A stretch of 64,000 bases of DNA from contig JANTQA010000048.1 in assembly GCA_027625915.1 (NCBI GenBank), forward strand, positions 1,984,001-2,048,000, given 5' to 3'. Below the pieces are notes generated by a model. It did no database searches, had not been told where the DNA came from, and saw only the letters and a list, made by a program, of their open reading frames with translations. Below, piece after piece: positions 1 through 11,999 of the stretch. Both the position numbers and the translations under genes were made by a program. Origin of the DNA: Anaeramoeba flamelloides. Taxonomy: Eukaryota; Metamonada; Anaeramoebidae. The first letter of the stretch is position 1. The number at the start of each line of letters is the position of its first letter.

Positions 1-162
1 AAAAAATACTAATTTGGGAAAAGTTAGAATATATAATTTTTTATCAAAATTTAAAATTGATTAATATTTGTTAAATTATAAATAATAATTTACAATTTAT
101 TCTATTTTATTTTATTATGAATATGATTTTTATTCTCATTATCTTTTGGAATTATTATAAAG
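1..162 (+). other. Probable intron of the Sel1-repeat gene
   Basis: AT-rich sequence with no useful open frame, ending in a T-rich stretch and the AG at 161-162 that precedes the Sel1-repeat exon. The matching donor lies outside the window. Confidence 0.45.
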
Positions 163-380
163 GAAAAATGTATATTTTTGGGAAAGGGACTGAAAGAAAT
201 TTCGATCAAGCACAAAAATATTTTACACAAGCAACTGAAATAAACCCAAGCGTTAAAATTGATAATCATATTTTAATAATTTTACAAAGAGGACAAAAAG
301 AATATGAAAATGATTTGGAAAATGATTATATACAAGATGATATTGATAGTGATTCAGAACAACACATTTTTTCAATTTAC

Positions 381-412
<32 letters not shown>

Positions 413-764
413 CGAAGATGATGATGAAGAAGATGTCGGCGATGAGAATATAATAATAGAAGAAGAAATATATCCAGAAAAAGAAGGAAAAGAAACTGAA
501 GAAAACGATCAAAATATTGATGAGAATAATGATAGCAGTTACAGTGATGATAACGAATATTCATCAGATGATATACAAGTGAATTCAAAAACAAAATCTA
601 TTCCTGAAAATATAGAGAAAAAAAATGAAAATAAAAATGAAAATAATAAAACTGATAACAAAAAAATATTTATCTTAGCTGGTGTTGGTGCTGGTATTTT
701 AGCTGGAATTGGCATTGCTTACTATTTCTATGACCGCAATAAAAAAAAAGAAGAAGAAAATTGA
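163..764 (+). CDS. Sel1-repeat membrane protein, 3' terminal exon (HRD3/SEL1L-like?)
   Basis: Partial gene, 5' end outside the window. The reading frame opens with one Sel1-type repeat (YYKGKMYIFGKGTERNF, then AQKYFTQA), which matches the G-x-M-Y-x-x-G-x-G pattern of Sel1 repeats. A very acidic linker follows, with 11 consecutive Asp, then one hydrophobic span near the C terminus (KKIFILAGVGAGILAGIGI) and a short basic/acidic tail ending in TGA. The first ATG at 117 lies in T-rich sequence that looks like an intron end. An AG at 161-162 in front of GAAAAATG is the likelier exon start. Sel1 repeats followed by a single C-terminal membrane span is the arrangement of HRD3/SEL1L, the ER-associated degradation partner of Hrd1, so an ER role is plausible. 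With only one repeat visible the family assignment is tentative. Confidence 0.6.
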
Positions 765-843
765 AATATTGTTACAAGATCATAACCTATTTTAAAAATT
801 CTTTTTATCAAACCAACACAATCAAAATCCACCCTACCCATGA

Positions 844-850
844 ATACAAG

Positions 851-897
<47 letters not shown>
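844..897. repeat. (CA)n(TA)n microsatellite
   Basis: A run of CA dinucleotides passes directly into a run of TA dinucleotides just downstream of the Sel1-repeat gene. The rest of 765-2894 holds no ORF I trust, only AT-rich sequence and another TA run at 2131-2163. Confidence 0.9.
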
Positions 898-900
<3 letters not shown>

Positions 901-2129
901 TGTTTCATATATACATATATAAATTCATACATACACACAAACAGAAACATATATTCTTGATAAAATGTATTTGATAACTTTCTTTAATTTTATAAAAAAT
1001 CATTTGGTATTTTTAAAATTAATTTTGTATTGAAATAAGGTTTAGTAATATATATAGTATCAATTTCCAGACCCTAATAAAATAAATATAGTTAAAAAAT
1101 TTGAATTTTGGAAAACTTTTTCTTTTTATTCATTTTTATTTTTTATTAAATTGTATCAATTTTTTCTTTTTCGATACACAGATGGAATAAAAAAACGCTC
1201 TTGTCAATAATACTTCAAATCCTCGCTACTGAGGAGAATTCAATTTGGTTCTATAATGATGATTTTAAAAATACTTGATGCAGAAATATCAAGAACCCAG
1301 GTATAACGAAACCACAATCAAAAACTCAGACTCACCTGAAATAATAAATTGAAAAAAATATATATTGTCCTTTAGTATTCAAAAACAACTAATAATTAAA
1401 TGTAATTCATGATTCACTTTTAAACAATTAGAAATATCTAAAAACCTGCTATTTTAAAGATTAACAAAAAATAAAATCAAAGATACAAAAAAAGTGAGTC
1501 AAAATTTGTGAAATGAGTATTATATATTTTTGAAACGCGAAATTTCATTTGTAAAGGTTTTGAAAGAAAGTTTTTTGAAAATAAATTATCTAAATTTTAA
1601 AAGACGTTACATGGTCTCATTTTTCTCAATTATCTTAATGTTTATTGAATATTTTTCTTAGATTTTTTTTTTCGACTGATCTTTAACAAAAAAAAAATGA
1701 AAAGAAAATGACTAAAAAATCAAAAAAAAAAGGAAAAAGAAAACAAAAAGAAATAGAAAAAGAAAAAAAAATTGAATAAAGCAAGACTAAAATTTAACAA
1801 AATTATAAAAAAGATTTTGATCTAACAAGTGCTATTTTTTGAGAAGAATATGCGATAAACGGGGGTATCACTTTCAATAATATTACAAAGTGGATCAAAA
1901 TTTTTGGTTATCATCTTATTTCAATAATTGTACCCATCAAAAAATGAAAAATTCAAAATTTGTCAATTTCATGAAGTGATTTTTAGGTATCAAAATATCC
2001 GAAAAGAAAAGGCATCATTTATAAAAATAAAATACTTTTACAAAATAACTCTTAAGAAATATTACAAAACCATAAAACAACGAACTACCGCTATTATATT
2101 AAAAATCCTTAACAATAAATTCTGTCTAC

Positions 2130-2130
<1 letters not shown>

Positions 2131-2163
<33 letters not shown>
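2131..2163. repeat. (TA)n microsatellite
   Basis: Uninterrupted TA dinucleotides. A short open frame runs into it (YIYIYI) but that frame has no other coding character. Confidence 0.85.
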
Positions 2164-2166
<3 letters not shown>

Positions 2167-2894
2167 GAACAATCTTCATTTCTTATAAATAAAAGAAAAT
2201 TAGTAGATAAATTGAAATTTTTTAAGAAAATATTTTTTCATCATCTTTCTTATTTTTGAAAAATCAGTCAAGAAAAACAATTAATCTTGAATAATTTTGA
2301 AATGGTTTTGAATATTTTTGATGGTCTTTTTTTTTAAGGTTTTGTCCTATATTTTTAGAAATATTTCTTAGAAATTTTATTCTCAGAATGATATTTTTTC
2401 ATTTAGATAAAATCTATTTTTTTAAATTTTATAATTTTTGTTTTTCGTGTTTTTTTTATTGATTTTTTTTTTATTCTTAATTTTTCTAATTTTTACTTTT
2501 TTTTTTTTTGTTTTGTTTTCATTTATTTTTAAGCAATCAGCACAATATAAAATATTTGATGAAAAAAAACATGAATTACAAGATAATTAAAATTGTATAA
2601 AGTCTTTTATTGTGTGTATATTTATATTAAATGATCTTTTGTGATTTTTTCTTCGAAATTTCCTTTAATATATAATTATATTTTCCTATTTCTAAAATTC
2701 GGGGATACTTTTTTTAATAGTAAGATTTTATTTTTTTTATATAATTTTAAAATTAGGTTTTTAACAATTTTCGAATAATTTTAAAAAATAAAAAATAATT
2801 AAAATTGGAATATTGATTCTTTTATGGATACTAAAGATTATAATATAATTTGACTTTTCAGGAATTTTATATTTTTTTTAAATATAATTTAGAA

Positions 2895-3092
2895 TACCGT
2901 CAGTTTAACCTTTAAGGCACAAACTTTCAACCAGATTTAGGCACAATAAAAACCTCAAATTAAGGCACAAAATTCATGTTCTAGAAAATAAATTGTAAAA
3001 AAAAAAATTCCAAATTTTGTACCTTAATTGGAGATTTTTTTGTGCCTCAAATTTCGTTGAAAGTTTGTTCCTTAAAAGTGGAACTGATTGTA
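2895..3092. mobile_element. Foldback MITE, family 1, copy 1
   Basis: About 198 bp that is almost one long inverted repeat. The left arm reads CAGTTTAACCTTTAAGGC and the right arm GTTCCTTAAAAGTGGAACTG, and the inner parts (TCAAATTAAGGCACAAAATT against TTTTGTACCTTAATTGGAGA) also pair. Related copies lie at 28881-29079, 38315-38518 and 54964-55160, and the consensus end is TACAGTCAGTTCCACTTTTAAG. The TA-terminated CAGT end is typical of non-autonomous Tc1/mariner-like elements. There is no coding capacity. Confidence 0.85.
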
Positions 3093-4642
3093 TCTTTTTT
3101 CTAAAATTATTAAGAAAAATGAAAATCTACAACAAACACTAAATATTTTTAGTACATTTGATAAGGGGGTTTGGGGTTTGGGTTTTGGGTTTTTAATCAA
3201 TTGTTGGGATAAAAAAAATCTGTCATCTTACCAATATATGTACAAAGGGAAAAAAATAAAAAGTTTTAACGAATTAATTACTTCAAAAAAAAATTATTGA
3301 AAGTGTTAAAGTCCTAGTACCAGTATAAAAGTAAAAAATTCTTTTTTTTAATCATTTTTTTAAAATTAACTTTTTTAGAATATATTTAAGTTCTAGTTTT
3401 GAACTAAATATTTGGCTTTGTTTGAAATAGTAGTCTATTTTATATTCCAGGCAACCTTTTGTTTATGGGGTTTTTGAAATAGGAGATTGAAAAAAAAAAT
3501 GACAAAAAAATGGAAATATTTTGCTTTTAGACTTGGACTAGGAATTTAAAGTATTGGAATTTTAACAATTATTTGATTTCATAAACGTTCTTCATTAAAA
3601 CAGAAAAGAATTTTGAAGGATATAATCCAAAGTATTAAATATAAATTTTTCTTGAGGAATGATAATAATTTTTTAAGATTCTAATTAAAAACCTTTTTGT
3701 TTTTGTTCATTATTTAGAGATAAAGAGATTAAATTCAAAATCTTGAGTTTTTTGTTATATTTGAAAAAATAATTTGAACAAAAAATTTCTTTTAATTTCA
3801 AAATGCATTGACTATAATTTATTTAATCTTCTTGATATTTTGAATTTCTCTTTTCAATTAAGAAACCTTCATGGATTATAAAAAACACATTTAATTATTA
3901 TTATTATTGTTTTTTATAATACCAAAAATTGGGTTTATTCATTTTATTTTTTCATTAAAGGTGTTACAGATATTTTGAAAATTTGATATATTTTTTAGAA
4001 AACATTTTTAAAGTTTTCTATTTGAAAAAAGTGTAAACTTATATAGAATTAAACTTTTCCCAAAAAAAAATAGTAAAGTTTTAATAATGAGTACTAGATC
4101 TCTGAATAAGGGTGGTAGTTGGAGTGTCAAGAGAAGCTATTTTAAAACTTTTGAGTCCTCACTTTATTAAAACTTTATTTTTTTGAAAATTATTAATTCT
4201 GGCAAATTATAAAAATAAAAAAAAATTCCTACTTTTTTAAAAGAACAATAAGAGATATTTAATTTTAAATTTTTTTTGTTATTTCGATTCATTAAAAAAA
4301 AAAAAAAAAACACAATTGTTCTATCTTAACATATTGGATAAGATAATAGAATTTTTTTGAAAAGGGGGGTAATGCTATGATATTCAATTACATTTAATAT
4401 CCCTAATTCATAACTAATAATATTTATTCAAAATAAAAATTAAATATTTTGTTCTACTTGTGTATAAAAAGTGAAGATATATATATAACTACCCTGTTGT
4501 TTAATTAAAAATGTGGATTAAAAAAGAATTTTTTTATTTAGATCTTTATTAATTTTTTATTTATTTATTTTTTTTTTTTATTGTTTAATTATTGCCCATA
4601 CTAAAACCAAAAAATTATTTCAATAATCTTTTCGAATACTTT
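3093..4642. other. AT-rich intergenic stretch
   Basis: No convincing ORF, RNA gene or repeat copy recognised. There are many A and T homopolymers. It is the 3' flank of the POLD3-like gene. Confidence 0.5.
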
Positions 4643-5701
4643 TTACTTTTTTTTTTTTGAAGAAGAGAAAAAACTCATAATTCCTTTTTGGACAAGCTTT
4701 TTCGTTTTCCTTTGTGGGGTTCTTTTGGTTGGCTGTGTTTTTTTCATTTTGGGTGGGTTTTTTAATGTTCTTGTTTTTTTGGCCTCTTGTTTCATTGAAG
4801 TTTCTTCCTCCATTTGCTCTTCTTCAGATTCAGAACCAGAGTCTTCAAATATTTTCCTCTTTCTTTGACTTTTGTTTCCATTTTGTTGTTTCTTGAAAGA
4901 GCTTTCCAGTGTTTTTTGTTTGATTGGTTTCTTATTTATAATTGGCTCTTTTTTGATCACTGGCACTTTTGTGCGAGTGTTTTGGCTTTGGTTTGTTTTA
5001 TTAAGACGATTATTTTTGTTATTTGATTTTATTGGTTTTTGGTTATTGATTTTTGGTGTTGTTTGTTTACTTTGTGAATTTCGAACAATCTTGCCACCAT
5101 TAAATTTGATATTACCCCATTTGTTATTGAAAAAGTTCAATTTCTTTTCAGAGCTTTGATCGGATTTATTCAAAAATAATTGTTTGTAAGTTTGGTGATC
5201 ATTTTCGCATATTTTGTTCAAGTCTTGTGGAATATTTTCTTGGAGTGAATAGATCTGTGCATTTGAACATGAAAATTGCTTATTTACACTTTCCTTATCG
5301 CTTCCTTCCACAAGTCGTACTTTTCTATTATTTCCTTCCAAAAGAATGACTACAAAAAGTGCTGTAAGCCTTTCTTTATTTTGAAGATAAAATTTATAAA
5401 GCAGACTTTTTGTAGCATCAGGAAATTGAATATGAAAAAGAAAAAAAAGAAAATTGCATAATCAAAAAAGAAAGTGTTATAAGAAATAAAGAAGAATTAA
5501 AAGGGCGGTTTGTGATTTATTTCAACTTTTGAAAGTTGTGTAAAAAGAATTATTTTATTTTGTTTTTGTTTGTTCATTTTTCAATTTTTACTCTTTTGCT
5601 TGATTTGTGGGAAGAAAAAAATTTTCAGAAACCCAACGATGTGTTACGTTTTCATTATTGCTAAATATTTTACCCGAGATTATTTGGAATTGTCTTTCCA
5701 T
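4643..5701 (-). CDS. POLD3: DNA polymerase delta subunit 3 (POLD3/Cdc27-like)
   Basis: Two exons, 5701-5592 and 5405-4643, joined over a 186-nt GT-AG intron, give 290 codons plus stop in one phase. The start is the ATG at 5701-5699, upstream of the first obvious open frame. The N-terminal 95 residues fit the POLD3 winged-helix region: VTHRWVSENFF, then NQAKDLLYKFYLQ spanning the splice junction (human: NQAKQMLYDYVER), then LTALFVVILLEG and NAQIYSLQ. The rest is a charged, Lys-rich, disordered tail, as in POLD3. At the extreme C terminus QKGIMSFF is a canonical PCNA-binding PIP box (Q-x-x-I-x-x-F-F) placed as in human POLD3, and QKTLESSF in the middle of the tail is a weaker second PIP-like motif. 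The inferred role is linking polymerase delta to PCNA at replication forks. It is shorter than the human protein (about 466 aa), mostly in the tail. Confidence 0.9.
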
Positions 5702-6084
5702 AAGGAGTTATGTGTTTGTATCAAAAAAGAAAAAAATGAAAAGATATCCGTTAATTTTTCAATATTTTTTGAAAGAAAAGAAATGAACTTGTGTTTATTT
5801 CTTTTCAAAGACATTTGAGATGTATTTTAAGAAAAGACAATCTTGATCTCGATTTTTGTTACAATCTTTTTCATTGAGAAGATTTAAAAATTGGTATTTT
5901 CATTTAATTTTTTTAGATTACAATTGTGGAAATAAACCTATGTTTTTTGTTTTTGTCCATTACTAAAATTTAATTCATTCAGAAAATTTTTACTTGCTGT
6001 GGAAATAAAAGAAAAAAATCAATGGGACGACAAAAATATAGAAACTATAAATAGGATACTTTTATTAAATGTTAAAAAAGAATT

Positions 6085-6267
6085 ATGAAGGATATTGAAT
6101 TATTAAATAAAATATTTTACAAAACAATATGTAAAAGATCTTTTTTTGAATTTTTATTCAATATTCAGTTTATCTCAGAAATATTTCAAAAATATGATGA
6201 CTTTTTTGAAATCAAAGCATTTCATATTATGGAATCATTTCCATTAATCAAAGATCTAGTTTTCTGA
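6085..6267 (+). CDS. Short hypothetical ORF or exon (60 aa)
   Basis: ATG-initiated open frame of 60 residues (begins MKDIELLNKIFYKTICK) with a hydrophobic/aromatic pattern alternating with charged residues, so it could be a real short exon. No family recognised. No acceptor or donor that would clearly connect it to neighbours, and the flanks are plain AT-rich sequence. It may equally be chance or a gene remnant. Confidence 0.2.
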   Translation: MKDIELLNKIFYKTICKRSFFEFLFNIQFISEIFQKYDDFFEIKAFHIMESFPLIKDLVF

Positions 6268-8690
6268 AGTAAATTTGGATCTGAACCAATTCTATAAGTA
6301 TCTATGTACCTTCCTATCTTCAAATACCCAAATCTGAAAAAAAAAAAACACGAGTTAAATTTTTGTAATGGGTTAAAGATTGACAGTATATATTATTTAT
6401 GCCACTCTACCCAAAAATTAGGCTGGGCTATTTAAATTATTGACACACATGATCAATAAGGAATAACTTTGTAAATCTCAAAAACATTCATTTCTTATTT
6501 ATTAGACCAAAATATTTTTTTTTTTGGCACTCATAGAAATTTGTATAATATTAGGGTACTTTAAAAAATTATTTTCATTTATTATTGCTTTAGTACACAA
6601 GTTTCAACCAATAGGTATTTTTGATTAAAACCGAAATTGACTATGAGTCAAACCTTAAGGAGTAGATTGCTCCTAAAGAATATTCAGATTTATATATATA
6701 TATATATATATATTGTTGTATCAAAACAAAGGAGGTTTAAATTGAATATTTCATCTCTGAGAACCTTTATTTTGAAAAAATGAATTTAATTAAAATTATT
6801 GAAAAAATTAATAAATTTAATTACATTTGTTGGATATTTACATACATCAGACGATTCAATCCCCTATTCGAATATAAAGTAAGTACTTTGTTTTTATTCT
6901 TCTAGTTCAAATATAATATTTAATATAGTATTCAATATTCAATCTAAACTTCAACCAATTTTGAAGAGAAATACTATAATGTTTTGAGAAATGTTAAATT
7001 ATGGATTGAATTTATTCAAATTTTTTTTATAATTTCTTTCCCTTTTAATAAATTCAAGCTTTTTTTTTTTTTGATTTTTCATTTTTAGAATTTCTTGTTA
7101 AAAAACCCAGTGAACAAAAGTTTGTCTAAAATGTAAAAATGGTTACCATTCAAAACAAAAATTCCTTGCTCAAAAAATTGTTTTGTCTAGAAGAAAGAAA
7201 AAAAGTTACTTAAATGACCTTATTTGTGTTCTTAAGGTATCATTTCACTTTATATTTCTCTATAATCATATTGTATTGTAATTCCGGGTAAATTGCGTTA
7301 ATGTAATACCTTAAATAGCTCGAAAAAATATATTGTAAATAGGATTACAGAATAAATTCTTACATTTTTTACTTAGGATCACTATTAAAAAAGTTTCATT
7401 TTGGGAATTTTTTTTTTTCAATATTCGTTTTTCAAATCTAAAAATAGAATTCCAAAATAATAGTATTACAGTGGTTAATAATTGATCTTTAGAACTGCCA
7501 AAAGTAACCAGTTTTTAAATTATGGAATTTCCAAAGATTAATCGAATAATCATCAACATAAAAACCCAAAAACTGATTAGTTTTGTTTTCCTTTTTATAA
7601 AGATAATTGTAATATCAATATATTTCCAATATTTCAGAAATAATTGTCAAATAAAATCTATTGGTTAATTATTTAATTTTTAAAAAACAATTGAAGTTTT
7701 TATCTACTAATCTACATTTCACCACTAATTTAAGCAAGATATTTTGCAACTTTTGTGTCTAAGTATTGATGACTTAGCCTTTAAATATGTGGCTAAAGGC
7801 AGATTTTTTTCGGAAATTGTTGATTTTTTTACTAATTCAAAAAATAATTTTTAATTGATGAGACCAACAAATATTACTGTTTTACTAATCGATTTTTTAG
7901 CGACATTTGGACCATGTAGCACTAATGTGGTTAGCCCCAATAACAACTAATTTTGATCTTTGGCTTCTCCTTGGTAGACACCAATTCCTTAATTATTCAA
8001 ATTTATTTTTAAAATTGATTTATTTAATTTTTTTTTTTTTTTAATTCAAAAATCTCGTAACAAATAAAAATGTCAAGTATAACACAGATATTACCACACT
8101 ATAATTTATCTAAATAATTAAATACCGAAAAATCAATAAGTTTTAAAAATCAATTATAATTAAAATTGGTTTGAGAAATAAGCAAATAGTCATTTAAACC
8201 CAATGGGTGATAAATATTGAAATGTGGGATTTCTAATATCTTGTAGGAAGTGATTCAAATTGTTTTTCTTGAAAAAAAAAAAAAAATATCTCTTAAATTA
8301 ATCCAAGATTCCCTCACAAAAAAAAAGATAAATTAATATTTCATAAGACAAGATTCTAACTCTAAGAATTGAAGAATAAATTCTTTGAAATATTTTTTTT
8401 TAATTTCTTTTATTTCTAAAACACATTGAAATATATTTTGTTAAAGTAAGAAAATAATTAAATATGTAATTTTGAGAAATAATTTTTTGAAATATTGATG
8501 TTTTTTTTTTTTTTATTAAAAGAAGAAAAAAAGAAAAAGAAAAAGAAAAAGAAATGTTTTTTCCAAAAATAATTCTCCCACAGAATAATAATAATAATCA
8601 TTAATTTTTTAAATTTGTCGTTTTAGGAAATTAATTTTAAAAAAGAGAAAATATTGAAAAATGAAATAGAAATAAAAAAAAATGAAGAAT
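6268..8690. other. AT-rich intergenic stretch
   Basis: No gene recognised. Contains a TA microsatellite near 6691-6713, many homopolymers and an A/G-rich block at 8521-8552 close to the 3' end of the ELYS-like gene. Confidence 0.5.
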
Positions 8691-10706
8691 TTAATTTTTA
8701 AATAATTTAGTATTGATTGGTGTTGTTAATTTCATTTTGTAATAAGGTGATTTTGGGTCCAAGTGAAATTTATTTAATTTTTTTTTTTGTAAGGACATTG
8801 ATGCTTGTTCAGAATTTTGTAAATCAAAAGACTGTTGTTCCAGATCACTTTCGCTTTCAGATTCAGAATTTTGATTCAAAAAAAATTCTTTATTTTCACT
8901 TTCGCTTTTGCTTTCGCTTTCAGTTTCACTTTCGTTTTCACTTTCGTTTTCACTTTCGTTTTCACTTTCGTTTTCACTTTCGTTTTCACTTTCGTTTTCT
9001 TTTTCTTTTTCTATTTCAATTTCAAGATCGGTATTTAATTTATTTTGTAATGGCTTATCAAAATTTGAAAAAAATGATGATGTTTGTTCTTGCTGCACTT
9101 GTTTTTTTGGTGTTTGAGCTATTTTTTTGTATTTTTGGAAATTTAATTTTTTACGAGTTGTTGAATTTTGATCATCGTCATTATCAAAATTTGTATTTGA
9201 AAAGAGTTTTGTGAAGGATGTTCCAAAGGACTTTCGGTAAGATTGAATATTTATTTCTGGAATGTTTTTTGTGTTTTGTGAGGTCGGTGGTTGGCTTTGG
9301 AAATTGCGATTTGTAGAAATGTTGGGGTTTTTTAAATTTGAAAAATTTGAAACGAAAAAATTCGTTCTGTTTCTTTCGCTTTCGATTTCAATTTCATTTT
9401 TCATTTTCTTTTCATTTCCGATTCCAGTTTGGAACATTGGTGTTTCGAATTTTGATTTTTTTAAATTTGGTTTATTGATTGATTTTCTATTGCTCATAAA
9501 TTTTGTTGTTGATAAAAGAGAAGTTTCGGTAATAATTTTATTATCCGTTATTGATTGAGAATTGGATGATGTTGATAAGTCGGAAGAATTTTTTAAAAAG
9601 ATAGAAGAATTATCTTTAGTGGAGTGGAACCAATTGTGATGAATATTAATTAAATTATTTCTTGTCAAGTTGATCTCTCCATTTATTTTTTCTATATTGT
9701 TTAATTTTTCATTAATTTGGAATGCCTGTGAAATTTTTTGTTTTTGTAAATACCATACAAATAAAAAATTATATCCAGTGTTTTTGTTTTTTAATGTTTC
9801 AAGGTATTTCTCTAGAAGATTTTCTTCATCTTGATTAAATGGAAGCTGGAATAATAAATTAACTTTTTTATTCGAAATAAAAAAATTGAAAAAGGGGTCG
9901 TAAATTCTAGATTTGTCCTTGCTTTCTTGTAAATTTAGCCTGTGTATTTTCTCATGGTTGACTAAGCAATTTCTACTAAAGCAAAAAGATTCGTAATATA
10001 ATCCACAATGTAAATAACATTTCTGAATACAGAGAACATCGTCAATTGTTTCAATTCCAATATCAATCGAATTCATCATTAATAACACCTCTTCATATCT
10101 TTTATTTTCAACAAGTAATTCAAGAATTTTGTTTTCAAATCCCAATTTCTTCCCTTTGCAAATTAAATAAGTAACACCAATTGAATATTGTTCATGATCT
10201 AAATACCATAAACCTTGAATCAATTCTATTTCACAATTCAATTCAAAATTTGATAAGATTTCATTTTCTATTTTCATTTCTAAAAGAAAATAAAAAAATA
10301 CTTCATAAGTGCATGGATAAAAATCAAGTAATAAGGATTTTAATGTTTGGCATGTGCATAAATCAACTTTCTTCCCAATTTTCTTTTCACAATATAAATT
10401 AATTAAATAATTTCTTTTTAAAACATTAAAGTATTTTGTTGTGTTTATTTATTAATTTTTTGTTTTTTTTTTTTTTGTATTTTTTGTAATTGAAAAGATA
10501 ATAATAATTAGATAATAAGAAACATCAAAAAATTAAAAAAAAAATATGGTGAAATTGTTTGGTAATTTATAATTTTTGAGTTAAATACTTTGTTTTTCCA
10601 ATTCATAAATAGAAATGTTGTATTCCAACTTCCCAAAAAAAAATATTTTTCCATAGGTAGTAGAAAAAATACAGCACGCTACAGGCCAGTTAAAAACTAA
10701 AAACGT
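8691..10706 (-). CDS. ELYS/AHCTF1-like nuclear pore assembly protein
   Basis: Main exon 10366-8691 on the minus strand. Its ELYS-domain core reads GLWYLDHEQYS near the start, then LLFQLPFNQDEENLLEKYL and YNFLFVWYLQKQKISQAFQI. These line up with human ELYS (WLLDHDFY, LLKLPFTDTEQECL, FLLVHHLQRANYVPAL), the domain that recruits the Nup107-160 complex to chromatin. The frame stays open upstream of the first Met (10277), so that Met is probably internal. A likely upstream exon at 10706-10589 (TFLVFNWPVACC to ELEKQ) joins in phase over a 222-nt GT-AG intron, using the AG at 10368-10367. Further 5' exons were not found, and the large beta-propeller of animal ELYS is not visible. The C-terminal half is low complexity, with a run of E-N-E-S repeats encoded by a 12-nt tandem repeat at about 8930-9003. 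The family call is confident; the 5' structure is not. Confidence 0.8.
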
Positions 10707-10972
10707 CTAAAGAATTTCATTTTACTAAATAAACTTTGGATATAATTTAAATTTTTTTTCGATGAGAATTTAACAGTAATTAAAAACAAAAAATAAATAA
10801 TTTTTTTTTCAATTATTAAAAATATTAAAGTAACTTGATTTCAATAAAGAAAACAATTTTGAAATTTACTTGATTCATCACAAAAGCAAAGCCCTTAAAT
10901 ATAAGATTGAAAAATCTTTGTTTTTTCATATAGCAATTTTCTCTTAAATTTATTCAATTTCATTTAATTAAA

Positions 10973-10978
<6 letters not shown>

Positions 10979-11008
<30 letters not shown>
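10979..11008. repeat. (TA)n microsatellite
   Basis: TA dinucleotide run upstream of the ELYS-like gene. Confidence 0.85.
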
Positions 11009-11011
<3 letters not shown>

Positions 11012-11129
11012 AACAATTGCTCTGTAAAGTGTCATTATTGTATAAACAATACTTTTTTCGAAAAAAATAAAATTGATGATTCTCATGTATTACACATATT
11101 TATTTTATTGTGTCATAAAGAAAAAATAG

Positions 11130-11133
<4 letters not shown>

Positions 11134-11172
<39 letters not shown>
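11134..11172. repeat. (TA)n microsatellite
   Basis: Second, longer TA run about 125 bp from the previous one. 10707-11990 otherwise holds no gene that I can support. Confidence 0.85.
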
Positions 11173-11174
<2 letters not shown>

Positions 11175-11999
11175 AAAAATAACCTGGTCACACCAAAAGT
11201 ACTATTGTTAGGATCAGTGGAAAATAATTATCTTCTAAAAAGGCAATTATTCTCAATTTTATTCTTTGATTAAAATAAAAAAATCGAAAATGGAATCCAA
11301 AATTAGAATTAAAGAATTCAGGAGCATTGTTTGTTCATAGAAAACCAAATTACTGAAAATTAAAAAAGATACTGTTTTTTAATTCTTTTTTTAGGAATCC
11401 CTTAAAAAAAAGTTTTAAGATATAATCAAATAGTTTCAATCATAAATTTTAGTAGTTTTTAAAGGAAGAGACATTTCTTAATACTCCTTTTAGAATTAAA
11501 TCTAAATTTTAATTTAAATTCTGATATTTTTTTTTTTTTTTTTCTGGTTATCAATCCCATCTTCTTCAACACTTGTTGATTTTTCAGAATCCTTTAATTT
11601 TGCCTTTTTTTTTTAATCCTTTTTTCTAAAGGGTTGTTTGCTCTGGAAATTTTTCTTTGAATTAAAATTTGGTTTTATTCTAATTTTAGTGACGTTGGTC
11701 ATTTTTAAAAAAAAGTTCAACAAAAAAGTTTTCAAAAATAACAAATAAAATTGATGACAAACCTCAATAGAAATATTTTTCGGGTAATATTAAAAACGTT
11801 TTTGTTCAAACTTTTTTTAGAATTCATTTGGTGTCCCCACCCTTAATATACAATATAAAGCTAATTATTGAAGTTAGTTAAGATTTTTTGGATCTTGTAT
11901 TGACAAATTAAAATAAATTTTTTTGGACATAAAAAGGGTGTTATTTGGTGGGTTTTTTTTTTATTTTGAAGGGGGGGATTAATTTCCTCTGGGTGGTGT

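Noticed and set aside
117-162. ATG at 117 as start of the Sel1-repeat protein
   Set aside because: The first 15 codons are T-rich, intron-like sequence; the Sel1 repeat begins right after an AG at 161-162.
253-594. Minus-strand His-rich open frame opposite the Asp run
   Set aside because: A shadow of the acidic-coding (GAT)n stretch on the plus strand.
4714-5159. Plus-strand Phe-rich open frames over the POLD3-like gene
   Set aside because: Antisense shadows of Lys/Glu-rich codons.
8717-9558. Plus-strand Phe/Arg and Leu/Ser repeat frames
   Set aside because: Antisense of the ELYS-like gene's Glu/Ser-rich region.
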